Assembly: GCF_003386195.1 (NCBI RefSeq)
Contig: NZ_QRDX01000001.1
Span: forward strand, 186,001 to 250,000
Direction: 5' to 3'
Source: Seonamhaeicola aphaedonensis
GTDB taxonomy: Bacteria; Bacteroidota; Bacteroidia; Flavobacteriales; Flavobacteriaceae
DNA: 64,000 nucleotides
Shown here: positions 35,959-45,769 of the stretch, piece by piece
Position numbering within the stretch: the first letter of the stretch is position 1
How the letters are laid out: the number at the start of each line of letters is the position of its first letter
Program-made: the position numbers and the translations under genes
Notes under the pieces: model-generated
Databases searched by the model: none
What the model saw: only the letters and a program-made list of their open reading frames with translations
What the model was told of the DNA's origin: nothing

Positions 35959-36951
35959 ATGAATAGAAAAATAAAGTTTGTAATTGTAGGAAGTGGTAAT
36001 ATTGCAAACACTTACGTTTCGGCTATTCAAAATATTGATAATGCCAAAATTGTGGCTGCTATTTCAAAACGATTAAAAGCACCTACCAAGCAAAAGGATT
36101 TACCAGCATTCGCCTCTTTAAGTGAGGTAAATATTGATTTTGATGCTGTTATTATTTGCACTCCTCCTGGGTTACATCATCTTAATGCCATTGAAGCTGC
36201 TAGTTTAAACAAACATGTTTTTTGCGAAAAACCATTGGATGTTACCTTAAGCGCAATGGACGATATGATAACTGCATGTAAAAAAAATAACGTGCTTTTA
36301 GGAGTAGCCTACCAACGACGTTACAGCTCTGACAACCCTGTTATAAAAAAGCTTCTTCATGAAAATAAATTAGGAAAAATCTTTTCAGTTGACTTATCTG
36401 TGAAAAATTACAGAGACGACAACTACTATAATTCAGCACCATACAGAGGCACAAAAGATATTGATGGTGGAGGTCCTTTTGTTCAACAGGCTTCTCATTA
36501 TATTGATTTGTACAATTGGTATTTTGGCAAGCCTTCTAAAATTGTTAGTAAGCTAAACACCTTTGCGCATAATATTGAAGTTGAAGATCATGGTGCAGCC
36601 ATTTGCACACACGATTCAGGTATGATTAGCACCATAACAGCCTCTACAGTTTGTAAACCAGGATTTCCTGCCAAATTAGAAATTTATACCAGCAAAGGCT
36701 ATTTAATTATGGAGAATGATATGATTACTCATTGGGATATGGAAGATCTTGAAAATCCAACTACACAATCTGAAACTGGTAATACTCACACCGGTGCAGC
36801 AACTGCATTAGTAGAAGACACAACAAATCATGAGTTTTTGATTAATGATTTTATAAAATCAATTAATACCGGAAAAGAACCTCTGATAAATGGAGAAGAC
36901 GCTAAAAAAGCCTCAGAAATTATATTAGAAATCTATGATAGTCAGTTTTAA
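35959..36951 (+). CDS. Gfo/Idh/MocA-family oxidoreductase
   Basis: A 330-residue NAD(P)-dependent dehydrogenase: Rossmann start FVIVGSGNIANTYV (7-20), the family's E90-K-P92 motif in VFCEKPLDV, and the C-terminal beta domain with DGGGPFVQQASHYIDLYNW, carrying the likely catalytic His. Usual substrates are sugars or inositols; in surface-polysaccharide pathways they act on UDP sugars. It follows engB by 5 bases but is probably unrelated in role. Substrate not assignable. Confidence 0.88.
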   Translation: MNRKIKFVIVGSGNIANTYVSAIQNIDNAKIVAAISKRLKAPTKQKDLPAFASLSEVNIDFDAVIICTPPGLHHLNAIEAASLNKHVFCEKPLDVTLSAMDDMITACKKNNVLLGVAYQRRYSSDNPVIKKLLHENKLGKIFSVDLSVKNYRDDNYYNSAPYRGTKDIDGGGPFVQQASHYIDLYNWYFGKPSKIVSKLNTFAHNIEVEDHGAAICTHDSGMISTITASTVCKPGFPAKLEIYTSKGYLIMENDMITHWDMEDLENPTTQSETGNTHTGAATALVEDTTNHEFLINDFIKSINTGKEPLINGEDAKKASEIILEIYDSQF

Positions 36952-37020
36952 ATAAAGTTTTAACCAACAGTTCTTAAAAGTTTAAACCACAAACAAAACC
37001 TTAAAACGAAAATGATGTGG

Positions 37021-38115
37021 TTAACTTTTAACATCTAAAGCATCGCGTAAAGCATTACCAATAAGCATAAAAGCCATAACCAAACTCATAATACATAACC
37101 CTGGAATAATGGCCAAATATGGTTTTCCAAGAATAATATAATTATAATGATCTTTAATCATGGCTCCCCAACTGGCCATGGGTGGTTGAGCCCCAATACC
37201 TAAAAAACTAAGACCACTTTCAATTAAAATAGCTGCAGCAAAATTAGCTGCAGAAATCACAATAACTGGAGCCATAATATTAGGCAGAATATGTTTTGTT
37301 ATAATTCTAAAATCACTAAAACCAAGAGCTCTTGCCGCCGTAACATATTGCATTTCTTTAGTGCTGATTATTTGTCCGCGCACTACTCTAGCAACCTCAA
37401 CCCACATAGTAAGTCCGACAGCAATAAAAACTTGCCAAAAACCTTTACCTAAAGCTAACGTTATAGCTATTACCAATAATAATGTAGGAATAGACCATGT
37501 AACGTTTATAAGCCACATGATAACAGCATCTACTTTACCTCCAAAATAACCAGCTAAACTACCCATTAAAACACCAATAATTAGCGAAATAAATACAGCC
37601 ACAAAACCAATAAAGAAAGATATTCTTGCTCCTACCAAAACTCTACTCAACAAATCCCTTCCATACTTATCAGTTCCGAAAAAAAACGTTTGTTCTTTAA
37701 TATAATCACTTATATCTCCTTTAGGAAAAGCCTTTAAACTCATTTGTTTTTCAACACCTTCAAGACCGTCAGATGCATATTCAACATAAGTTATAGTTTC
37801 ATCTTCTATAGTATATCTTAAAATTGGGGCTTCAGTATTTGCATTTTTATTTCCGAAAAAGAACCTATTAAACATACTTTGCTCTGTTTTGAATTGAGAG
37901 GGAATGGTTAACATAGTTACTTTAAATCCAGGTTTTTTAGAATGGATAGATAAGTGCATTTGATTAGCATACTTTGAATTATCAGGAGCAATCATATAAG
38001 CAAACACAGAAATCAAACCAACAACTATTAAAAAGTAGAAACTAAAAACGCCCCAAAAGTTCTTTTTAAACTTCTGGAGCGCTAATTGTTTTAATGAGTT
38101 TGATTTCTTACTCAT
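37021..38115 (-). CDS. ABC transporter permease, DppC/OppC type
   Basis: A 364-residue permease. One N-terminal helix (about 20-42), a periplasmic region of about 105 residues with the FGTDKYGRDLLSRVLVGAR lead-in typical of OppC, then five helices. The EAA loop reads YVTAARALGFSDFRIITKHILPNI. No DppB, ATPase or binding protein is nearby, so partners must be encoded elsewhere. Presumed to import peptides or similar solutes. It is read together with the protease gene on its 5' side (13-base gap). Confidence 0.85.
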   Translation of the reverse strand: MSKKSNSLKQLALQKFKKNFWGVFSFYFLIVVGLISVFAYMIAPDNSKYANQMHLSIHSKKPGFKVTMLTIPSQFKTEQSMFNRFFFGNKNANTEAPILRYTIEDETITYVEYASDGLEGVEKQMSLKAFPKGDISDYIKEQTFFFGTDKYGRDLLSRVLVGARISFFIGFVAVFISLIIGVLMGSLAGYFGGKVDAVIMWLINVTWSIPTLLLVIAITLALGKGFWQVFIAVGLTMWVEVARVVRGQIISTKEMQYVTAARALGFSDFRIITKHILPNIMAPVIVISAANFAAAILIESGLSFLGIGAQPPMASWGAMIKDHYNYIILGKPYLAIIPGLCIMSLVMAFMLIGNALRDALDVKS

Positions 38116-38127
38116 AAACCAATATTC

Positions 38128-40302
38128 CTATTGTTTTACAGATTTTGTTTCTGTTTGCGTTTTAGCTGCGATAACGTTTTTTATTGGATATGATAATTTT
38201 AAGTCTTCTAATACGTTTAGCGCTTCTTCAACATATACATCTTTAGACAAACTTTTATGCCAACGCTCACGCTTTTCTTTTAAATCTGTTGTATCTTGTT
38301 CAAAAAGCGATTGTTCAAAAGCATGTGATTTAAATGTTAAATTAGTTTGGTATTGTGATATGGCATCAAACTTTTTACCCTCTTCTTTTTCACTTTCAAT
38401 CTGTGCTCTATACTTTTCATAATTTAGAGACACAACTGTCTCGTCAATCTTACTTTTAACCCACCTTGCATTTTCTTCTATAAGATTTAACTGCTCATTA
38501 TTACTCATACGTTTTTTACTTCTGCTGATAGTTGTATTATAATCATAATAATACTCCCATGGTGTAAAATCAGCCGCGGTTATCTCGTCATAAGGTAACG
38601 GATTGTCTTTCTCCTTTTCGCCCACCTCAATAAAACTGAAGCGTCCAGGCACTTCCACATCACTTTGAACACCTTCTAATTGTACCGAGCCACCGTTTAT
38701 CCTATAATATTTCTGGGTTGTAAAAGCGAGCGCCCCTAGATCTCCACTGGTATTACTTCTTACCAAATCATTTAAATTATAAACGTTTTGAACCGTTCCT
38801 TTACCATAGGTTTGTTTGCTACCAATGACAATAGCGCGTTTATAATCTTGCATGGCTGCTGCCATAATTTCAGAAGCTGAAGCCGACAATTCATTTACTA
38901 AAATAACCAATGGTCCATCCCAAGCTATAGATTTGTCTCTATCCTTTAAAACTTCCTTATTTGAACCAGTAGAACGTACCTGAACAACAGGTCCCTCTTT
39001 AATAAATAAACCTGCCATTTCAACAACTGTTGGTAAAGAACCACCACCATTGTTTCTCAAATCTAGCACTAAGCCTTCCATTCCTTCCGCTTTTAATCGC
39101 TCAATTTCCTTCTTAACATCCTGAGCTGCATTGATATTTTTGTAATCATTAAAATCTACGTAAAACTTGGGTAAATTGATAATTCCGAAAGTTTTTCCAT
39201 CTTTCTCAACCACAGATGATTTGGCATAAGTCTCACCTAACTCTACAACATCTCTTGTTATAGTAACATCTTTTATGGTACCATCAACTTTTTTAATAGT
39301 CAAGGTAACTTTAGTTCCTTTTGGTCCTTTGATGTATTTTATAGCGTCATTAATTCGCATGCCAACGATATCAATAGGAAACTCTTCGTCTTCTTGCTTT
39401 ACCTTTAATATAATATCCTCAACATCAAGCTCTTGACTTCTCCAAGCAGGTCCACCAGAGATTAATTCCACGATCTTAATATAATCCATACGCTTTTGGA
39501 GTCTTGCACCAATGCCCTCCAACTTACCAGACATATCCATATCAAATGCTTCCTTGCTTCTAGGTGGTAAATAATACGTATGAGGATCAAATTCTTCAAC
39601 AAGGGTATTTACATAAATAGCAAACCAGTCTTCCCGTTTCAGATCATCAATGTTGTCATTAAAATAAATATCAATAGACTTTAAAGTTGCCTCACGTGCT
39701 TCTTTTTCAATTGCTACTTTATCTTTCATCTCATAAGCAGCATCACGTTCTTTTGATTGTTCTTCTTGAATTTGAATATCATCATAATTAGAAAGCGTAG
39801 AGAATTTAAGTTGTTTTCTCCAACGCTCCTTTAACTGCTTTTTATTTTTAACAAATTCATAGGTGTCGTAATCGGTATCAAACGTTTCGTCAATGGTATA
39901 ATCAAATGGCTTTCCTAAAATATCTTTGTATACTTCTTTTGCTTCTGCAATTCGCTGTAACAATCTTTCATGAGTTATATTGAAGAAAGTAACATCTGTT
40001 GCCTTAATCTGGTCATCCAACTGAAATTTGTATTTTTCAAAATCCTTTATATCAGACTCGTAAAAATATCGTTTAAATGGATCTAAAGTTTCGATGTAAT
40101 CATTGAATAATTCCTCAGAAAATGCATCGTCCATAGCTATCGGGTCAAAATGACCTCGTTCTAAAACAAAGGTAATTATCTGAACCAATAACTTATCTTT
40201 ATCAGGGTTATCAAATGTTTTTGTTGTAAAACTGCATGAGGCAAAAGCAAGTAACAACAGTAGGGATAGAACTTTATAATTCCTTTTCATAATTTTTTTC
40301 AT
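38128..40302 (-). CDS. prc: Carboxy-terminal processing protease (Prc/Tsp family, S41)
   Basis: A 724-residue lipoprotein protease with lipobox AFASC (Cys at 23). An N-terminal helical domain is followed by a PDZ domain (about 260-345) and the S41 core with LVLDLRNNGGGSLP (411-424), the catalytic serine in ELSASASEIMAAAMQDY (near 475) and lysine in TYGKGTVQ (near 501). A DUF3340-like C-terminal domain follows. It trims or degrades periplasmic proteins by their C-termini. Bacteroidota genomes usually carry this long tail-specific form. Confidence 0.93.
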   Translation of the reverse strand: MKKIMKRNYKVLSLLLLLAFASCSFTTKTFDNPDKDKLLVQIITFVLERGHFDPIAMDDAFSEELFNDYIETLDPFKRYFYESDIKDFEKYKFQLDDQIKATDVTFFNITHERLLQRIAEAKEVYKDILGKPFDYTIDETFDTDYDTYEFVKNKKQLKERWRKQLKFSTLSNYDDIQIQEEQSKERDAAYEMKDKVAIEKEAREATLKSIDIYFNDNIDDLKREDWFAIYVNTLVEEFDPHTYYLPPRSKEAFDMDMSGKLEGIGARLQKRMDYIKIVELISGGPAWRSQELDVEDIILKVKQEDEEFPIDIVGMRINDAIKYIKGPKGTKVTLTIKKVDGTIKDVTITRDVVELGETYAKSSVVEKDGKTFGIINLPKFYVDFNDYKNINAAQDVKKEIERLKAEGMEGLVLDLRNNGGGSLPTVVEMAGLFIKEGPVVQVRSTGSNKEVLKDRDKSIAWDGPLVILVNELSASASEIMAAAMQDYKRAIVIGSKQTYGKGTVQNVYNLNDLVRSNTSGDLGALAFTTQKYYRINGGSVQLEGVQSDVEVPGRFSFIEVGEKEKDNPLPYDEITAADFTPWEYYYDYNTTISRSKKRMSNNEQLNLIEENARWVKSKIDETVVSLNYEKYRAQIESEKEEGKKFDAISQYQTNLTFKSHAFEQSLFEQDTTDLKEKRERWHKSLSKDVYVEEALNVLEDLKLSYPIKNVIAAKTQTETKSVKQ

Positions 40303-40468
40303 CCGAATGTTTTTTTGAGTTCTATTAAAAACAATAGTAATTTTTCACTAAAATAAAGAAAAAACTATGCCAATAGTGGCAAATACCTCTAATTTTTTGT
40401 TAAACCAAAGAAAATAGGTGTTTACTAATGAAATTATGTATTTTAGCGATGATTTTATTAAGAATCTG
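40303..40468. promoter_or_regulatory. Divergent region between prc and surE
   Basis: A 166-base divergent spacer that must hold promoters for both genes. No full TAnnTTTG box was found. TGCCAATAGTGGCA at 40368-40381 is a short inverted repeat, too short to assign. Confidence 0.3.
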
Positions 40469-41245
40469 ATGACAGAAAAACCGCTTATTTTAGTTACTAA
40501 CGACGATGGTATTAATGCTCCAGGAATTAGAACGCTCATTAGCATAATGAATACTATTGGAGAAGTTGTGGTTGTAGCTCCAGATAGCCCACAAAGCGGC
40601 ATGGGACATGCTATTACTGTTGATGCTACACTTTACGTAAATAAAATTAAAGTTGATAATGGTCCCCAGATAGAATACCGATGCTCTGGCACACCAGCCG
40701 ATTGTGTTAAACTAGCCATTAGGGAGTTACTAAACAGAAAACCAGACTTATGCGTTTCGGGTATAAATCATGGTTCAAATGCATCCATTAATGTCATCTA
40801 TTCTGGAACTATGAGTGCTGCTGTTGAAGCTGGTATTGAAGGGATTCCTGCTATTGGATTTTCATTACTAAACTATGCTTGGGATGCTAATTTTGAAGCT
40901 TCAAAAATTTTTGTAAAAAACATCACTAAAGAGGTGTTAAAAAACAAATTACCTGATGGTGTTGTGTTAAACGTAAATATCCCAAACCTTCCTCAGAAAG
41001 ACATAAAAGGCATAAAGGTTTGTAGACAAGCTAAAGGAAATTGGGTAGAAGCTTTTGATAAACGTCAAAATCCGTCTGGCAAAGATTATTATTGGCTCTC
41101 TGGCGAGTTTGTTAATTTAGATAGCGGAACAGATACGGATGAATATGCTTTGGAAAACGGTTATATTTCTGTAGTACCAACACAATTTGATTTAACAGCA
41201 CATACATTTTTAAAAGAATTAAACACTTGGAATTTAAATAGATGA
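40469..41245 (+). CDS. surE: 5'/3'-nucleotidase SurE
   Basis: A 258-residue phosphatase. I chose the ATG at 40469 (MTEKPLILVTNDDG...) rather than the in-frame ATG at 40418, because SurE proteins begin just before the LVTNDDGINAPG metal site. Other signatures: VVAPDSPQSGMGHAIT, RCSGTPADCVKLA and SGINHGSNASINVIYSGTMSAAVEA. It dephosphorylates nucleoside monophosphates. It overlaps the next small gene by 4 bases and heads the operon towards lpxB. Confidence 0.95.
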   Translation: MTEKPLILVTNDDGINAPGIRTLISIMNTIGEVVVVAPDSPQSGMGHAITVDATLYVNKIKVDNGPQIEYRCSGTPADCVKLAIRELLNRKPDLCVSGINHGSNASINVIYSGTMSAAVEAGIEGIPAIGFSLLNYAWDANFEASKIFVKNITKEVLKNKLPDGVVLNVNIPNLPQKDIKGIKVCRQAKGNWVEAFDKRQNPSGKDYYWLSGEFVNLDSGTDTDEYALENGYISVVPTQFDLTAHTFLKELNTWNLNR

Positions 41246-41523
41246 AAAAAGAGATCATTATAGGCATGGTTGTGGGGTTAATTGCTAATAGTATTGGCTT
41301 AATTATTACCGCTACTATATTAGGAAATGGCGATGATTTCACGAATGTAATTAAAGCTGCAGCAAATGAAGGTTTTTTAGGGAAACTCATTAGCCTAGGA
41401 GCTATTTTAAACTTAATTGCCTTTTTTCTATTTTTAAAGAAAAGACAAGATTACAGAGCTAGAGGCGTTCTTTTAATTACTGTTTTTATAGCAGTTTTTA
41501 CTTTTGTTTTTAAACTTTTCTAA
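41242..41523 (+). CDS. Small integral membrane protein (93 aa)
   Basis: A 93-residue hydrophobic protein with three likely helices (about 6-26, 47-65, 74-92) and a basic loop KKRQDYRARG. No known domain seen. Its overlap with surE and 9-base gap to lpxB place it firmly in the operon, and conserved presence between these two genes would be worth checking. Function unknown. Confidence 0.75.
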   Translation: MKKEIIIGMVVGLIANSIGLIITATILGNGDDFTNVIKAAANEGFLGKLISLGAILNLIAFFLFLKKRQDYRARGVLLITVFIAVFTFVFKLF

Positions 41524-41532
41524 ATGCTATAA

Positions 41533-42648
41533 ATGAAATACTATATCCTTGCAGGAGAAGCATCGGGAGATTTACATGGATCTAATCTCATGAAGGCATT
41601 GCTTAAAAAAGATGCACAAGCCAATATCCGCTTTTGGGGTGGCGAACTTATGCAAGCTGTTGGTGGCACACTTGTGAAGCATTATAAAGAACGTGCTTTT
41701 ATGGGGTTTATTGAAGTTATCATGAATCTCTCAAAAATATTCAAACTCATTGCTTTCTGTAAGGAGGATATTAAAAAGTTTAATCCAGATGTCATTATTT
41801 TTATTGATAATTCTGGTTTTAATTTGCGTATTGCAAAATGGGCCAAAGCCCAAGGTTTTAGAACTAATTATTACATATCTCCGCAAGTTTGGGCTTCAAG
41901 AGCCAGCAGGGTGGCTTCTATAAAACGTGATATAGATGCTATGTATGTCATCCTTCCTTTTGTAAAACCTTTCTATGAAAAGCATGACTATAAGGTTCAT
42001 TTTGTGGGACACCCACTAATAGATGCTATTGCTCAACGAAAACAAACAGACATAACAAAATTTAAAAAAGAGTATAACCTAAACAACAAACCAATTATTG
42101 CCTTACTCCCTGGAAGCAGAAAACAGGAAATTAAAAAAATGCTTTCAGTCATGCTAAGTTTGGTAGACGATTTTAAAGAATATCAGTTTGTGATTGGTGG
42201 TGCTCCAAGTCAAGAATACAGTTTTTATGAGCAGTTTATTAAAACAAGTAATGTTAAGTTTATCACCAACAAAACTTACGATTTATTGAGTGTTTCCCAT
42301 GCTGCTTTGGTAACCTCTGGTACCGCAACTCTAGAAACCGCATTATTTAAAGTTCCTCAAGTGGTTTGCTATAAGGGTAGTGCCATTTCGTATCATATTG
42401 CAAAACGAATCATTACATTGAAATTTATCTCCCTAGTAAATTTAGTGATGGATAAAGAAGTGGTCACTGAGCTAATTCAACACGACTTCAATAAAAAACG
42501 ACTAAAAAAGGAGTTGACTAATATTCTAAATACCGAAAACCGAAAACGAATTTTTGAAGACTACTATGAATTAGAAAAAGCTTTAGGAGGTAAAGGTGCA
42601 AGCGAAAAAACAGCTAAGTTGATTTACCAATACATAAAACCTAAATAA
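41533..42648 (+). CDS. lpxB: Lipid-A-disaccharide synthase
   Basis: A 371-residue GT19 enzyme: ILAGEASGDLHGSNLM (5-20), GFIEVIMNLSKIF (about 57-69), NSGFNLRIAKWAKAQG, YYISPQVWASRASRV, FVGHPLIDAI, LLPGSRKQEIKKM and TSGTATLETALFKVPQVVCYKGS. It joins UDP-diacylglucosamine and lipid X to form the lipid A disaccharide at the inner membrane. Its stop overlaps the NlpC/P60 start (shared A). Confidence 0.97.
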   Translation: MKYYILAGEASGDLHGSNLMKALLKKDAQANIRFWGGELMQAVGGTLVKHYKERAFMGFIEVIMNLSKIFKLIAFCKEDIKKFNPDVIIFIDNSGFNLRIAKWAKAQGFRTNYYISPQVWASRASRVASIKRDIDAMYVILPFVKPFYEKHDYKVHFVGHPLIDAIAQRKQTDITKFKKEYNLNNKPIIALLPGSRKQEIKKMLSVMLSLVDDFKEYQFVIGGAPSQEYSFYEQFIKTSNVKFITNKTYDLLSVSHAALVTSGTATLETALFKVPQVVCYKGSAISYHIAKRIITLKFISLVNLVMDKEVVTELIQHDFNKKRLKKELTNILNTENRKRIFEDYYELEKALGGKGASEKTAKLIYQYIKPK

Positions 42649-43196
42649 TGAAAAAGGTCTTTTTCTTATTGGTTTTAGTTGTAACCCTTGGAAGCTGCAA
42701 ATCTGCAAAAAAAACAAAAAACATAAAGGATTCAAATATTGAAGTAACTACAAAAAAATCAGAGACTAATAGTTCTGATAGCATTTATGATACTGAAGCA
42801 AAAACATCAACTACGAAAGCTGAAGACATTGTTAAATTTGCCATACAGTTTAAAGGCGTTAGATATAAATGGGGAGGCACTACTAAAACTGGAATGGATT
42901 GCTCTGGATTGGTTTATGAGTCATTTAGAGCACACCATATCTATTTACCCAGAATTTCCAGAGACATGGCCAAAAAAGGGAAAAAAATAAAACTTAAGGA
43001 AGTTCAAGAAGGTGATTTACTTTTCTTTAAAACTAAAAACCGGAGAAACACCATTAACCATGTGGGATTAGTTACAAAATCTACAAACAAGGTTTTGGAG
43101 TTTATTCATGCCACTACTAAAAAAGGTGTTATTATCTCACAACTCTCTGAAGATTATTGGTATAAATCTTTTGTAGAGGCACGAAGGATTTTGTAA
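42648..43196 (+). CDS. NlpC/P60-family lipoprotein peptidase
   Basis: A 182-residue lipoprotein (lipobox LGSC, Cys17), a lysine/threonine-rich linker to about residue 58, and an NlpC/P60 domain with catalytic C85 in GMDCSGLV, H138 in NHVGL and H154 in FIHAT. The linker and domain order match Spr-like endopeptidases that cut peptidoglycan stem peptides in the periplasm. Directly follows lpxB. Confidence 0.92.
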   Translation: MKKVFFLLVLVVTLGSCKSAKKTKNIKDSNIEVTTKKSETNSSDSIYDTEAKTSTTKAEDIVKFAIQFKGVRYKWGGTTKTGMDCSGLVYESFRAHHIYLPRISRDMAKKGKKIKLKEVQEGDLLFFKTKNRRNTINHVGLVTKSTNKVLEFIHATTKKGVIISQLSEDYWYKSFVEARRIL

Positions 43197-43218
43197 GATT
43201 TTTATATCTTTCGGCTAT

Positions 43219-45258
43219 ATGCAGCTACTTAATTTTACCGTCATTAAACTCACCATTTGCCTTATAATTGGAATAATCACCGGCTACTTTGTTAGTATTT
43301 CACTGCAAATCTCTTTATATATCACATGCTCTTTATTCTTCATTCTAATCATTGCTTTTATTGTAGCCAAAAAACAATTAATGAAAACCATTTGGTTTGG
43401 AGTTTTAAGTTTCTTAACCATGATTTCTATTGGAGTTTTAACCACAAATATTCATAATGAAAAGAACTTTTCAAATCATTATTCGTACCATACTCTAGAC
43501 TCCAAGGATTCTCTTAAATTGATTTCACTTAGAATAAGAGAAGTTTTAAAACCTAGTGATTACTACAATAAATATGTCATTGATATTTTAAAAATTAATG
43601 ATACAGAAGTAAAAGGGAAATTGCTTTTAAACATTGAAAAAGACACTTTAAAACCAACTTTAAAAGTAGATGAAATCTATATTACTAAAACTGATTTTAA
43701 GAATTTAATTCATCCGCTAAATCCCAATCAATTTGACTACAAAAAGTACTTAGAAAAAAAATACATATACCATCAGTTGTTTATTAAAAACCAATCGCTT
43801 CTTAAAGTAAGTTCCAACGTGCACACCTTATTAGGTCTTGCTAACAATATAAGAGAGTATATCAATATAAAATTACAACCCTATTATTTTGAACCTAATG
43901 AATTAGCTATAATTAATGCTCTCTTTTTAGGTCAAAGACAGGATATTAGTGAAGAGGTTTATTCCAACTACACAAATGCTGGTGCCATTCATATTTTGGC
44001 AGTCTCAGGGTTACATGTTGGTATTATTTTACTCATTCTGAATTTTATTTTAAAACCAATAGAACGTTTAAAAAGAGGCTATCTATTAAAAACTATCCTA
44101 CTAATATCTATTCTTTGGAGTTTTGCAATAATTGCAGGTTTATCTGCCTCTGTAACAAGAGCAGTCACCATGTTCAGTATTGTAGCTATAGCCATGAATT
44201 TGAAACGACCTACTAACATTTTTAACACATTGGCTATTTCAATGTTTATTATCTTGTTATTAAAACCTTTATTTGTCTTTGATGTTGGTTTTCAGTTAAG
44301 CTACTTAGCCGTTTTTGCCATAGTTATAATGGATCCACTGTTGTACAATATTTGGAAACCTAAAAATTGGCTTTTAGATAAATACTGGCATACACTTACC
44401 ATCACTATCGCAGCACAAATTGGAATTATCCCGGTGAGCCTATATTATTTTCATCAATTTCCAGGATTATTCTTTATTTCAAATTTGGTTATCGTACCTC
44501 TTCTCGGAATTATTTTAGGGTTTGGCATTTTAGTTTTACTACTAGCAGTTTTAAATATATTACCTCAATTTGTAGCCTCAGGTTTTGGTTATGTTATTAG
44601 TTGCATGAATAACGTTGTTGCTTGGATATCAAATCAGGAAACCTTTCTATTTAGGGATATTCCCTTTGGCATTTTATACCTAATTGCATCATATATTCTT
44701 ATTACCTCAGTAGTTAGGTTATTCATTAAAAAGAATTATAAAGCGGTTAGATTTTTTTTAATTTCAGTCTTGATTTTTCAAGTATCGGTTATCTACACCA
44801 AATATCAAACACCAAAAAATCAATTCATCATATTTCACAAAAGCAGACATAGTTTAATTGGTAATGTTACCAAAAACAAAATTACAGTAGCTCATAATTT
44901 TGATAGCATAACACAATTACAAAACAAAATTATAAAAGATTACACAGTAGGAAACCATATAAGCCATATAGAAAACACTACAATAAAAGAGGCTTATTTA
45001 TTGAATAACAAAAAAGTTTTGTTGGTAGATAGCCTTGGCATATACAATGTAAAGTCTATAAAGCCCGACTATATTTTGTTAAGGCAATCACCAAAAATAA
45101 ACCTAAGCAGATTGATTGACTCCATTAAACCTAAATACATCATTGCCGATGGCAGCAACTATAAATCTTATATAGAAAATTGGGAACGTATTTGTGTAAA
45201 ACGAAAACTCCCTTTTCACCAAACCAGTAAAAAAGGAGCTTTTATAATAAACTATTAA
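43219..45258 (+). CDS. comEC: ComEC/Rec2-family competence membrane protein, lacking the metallo-beta-lactamase domain
   Basis: A 679-residue membrane protein: N-terminal DUF4131-like part with two or three helices and a soluble domain (about 65-200), then the Competence domain with AGAIHILAVSGLHVGIIL, a run of helices, and FQLSYLAVFAIV. After the last helix at about 525, roughly 150 residues lack the HxHxDH metal motif of full-length ComEC. The short form is usual in Bacteroidota. It should form the inner-membrane DNA channel in natural transformation. Confidence 0.9.
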   Translation: MQLLNFTVIKLTICLIIGIITGYFVSISLQISLYITCSLFFILIIAFIVAKKQLMKTIWFGVLSFLTMISIGVLTTNIHNEKNFSNHYSYHTLDSKDSLKLISLRIREVLKPSDYYNKYVIDILKINDTEVKGKLLLNIEKDTLKPTLKVDEIYITKTDFKNLIHPLNPNQFDYKKYLEKKYIYHQLFIKNQSLLKVSSNVHTLLGLANNIREYINIKLQPYYFEPNELAIINALFLGQRQDISEEVYSNYTNAGAIHILAVSGLHVGIILLILNFILKPIERLKRGYLLKTILLISILWSFAIIAGLSASVTRAVTMFSIVAIAMNLKRPTNIFNTLAISMFIILLLKPLFVFDVGFQLSYLAVFAIVIMDPLLYNIWKPKNWLLDKYWHTLTITIAAQIGIIPVSLYYFHQFPGLFFISNLVIVPLLGIILGFGILVLLLAVLNILPQFVASGFGYVISCMNNVVAWISNQETFLFRDIPFGILYLIASYILITSVVRLFIKKNYKAVRFFLISVLIFQVSVIYTKYQTPKNQFIIFHKSRHSLIGNVTKNKITVAHNFDSITQLQNKIIKDYTVGNHISHIENTTIKEAYLLNNKKVLLVDSLGIYNVKSIKPDYILLRQSPKINLSRLIDSIKPKYIIADGSNYKSYIENWERICVKRKLPFHQTSKKGAFIINY

Positions 45259-45262
45259 AGTA

Positions 45263-45739
45263 TTATAGTGTCTTGTTAATTATATTATTGGCTACATTTA
45301 ACCAAGCCGTTGGACCTCCTCTAACATAACCTGTTTTTCCTAAACTTTTAAGATTAGTTCTACCATCATTCATCTTTTCTGGAATCACAAAATGAACCGT
45401 TGGATAACCTCTCACTTGAAACATACTTTGTAACTGCAGGTTCTGGTTTTTTATCTTTTGATCTTGAGGTGTTCTTCTTGGAAAATCTAATTCAACTAAC
45501 ACTAAACTATTTGACCACTCTTCAAAATCGGAAGTTTTAAACACTTCATTTTGAAGTCTTTTACACCATCCACACCAATCAGACCCAGTGAAGAACAACA
45601 ATATCTTTTTATTTTCTTTAGAAGCTTCATTTAGAGCTAGATTTAAATCAGTATGCCATTGTACTCTTTGTTGCGAGAAAGTTTTACTAGAACTTAGAGT
45701 TACAAAAAATATTAAAAAAAACACTTTTTTCATTTTCAT
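45263..45739 (-). CDS. Secreted thioredoxin-fold protein (WCGWCK)
   Basis: A 158-residue protein with signal peptide (about 1-22) and a thioredoxin-like fold with active site SDWC56GWC59KR, then a conserved PTVHFV cis-proline motif. CxxC with G-W between cysteines is common in DsbD-gamma/thioredoxin_7 proteins. Likely a periplasmic thiol reductant or isomerase. A second such gene lies 30 bases upstream. Confidence 0.88.
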   Translation of the reverse strand: MKMKKVFFLIFFVTLSSSKTFSQQRVQWHTDLNLALNEASKENKKILLFFTGSDWCGWCKRLQNEVFKTSDFEEWSNSLVLVELDFPRRTPQDQKIKNQNLQLQSMFQVRGYPTVHFVIPEKMNDGRTNLKSLGKTGYVRGGPTAWLNVANNIINKTL

Positions 45740-45769
45740 TTTGTTTTATGACACACTATAACTATAAAT

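Noticed and set aside
36970-37030. Imperfect inverted repeat between the oxidoreductase and permease genes as a terminator.
   Set aside because: A loop of about 26 bases and mismatched arms make it weak; no T-run of useful length.
40368-40381. Inverted repeat TGCCAATAGTGGCA as an operator.
   Set aside because: Only 5-base arms, one copy, and expected by chance at this scale.
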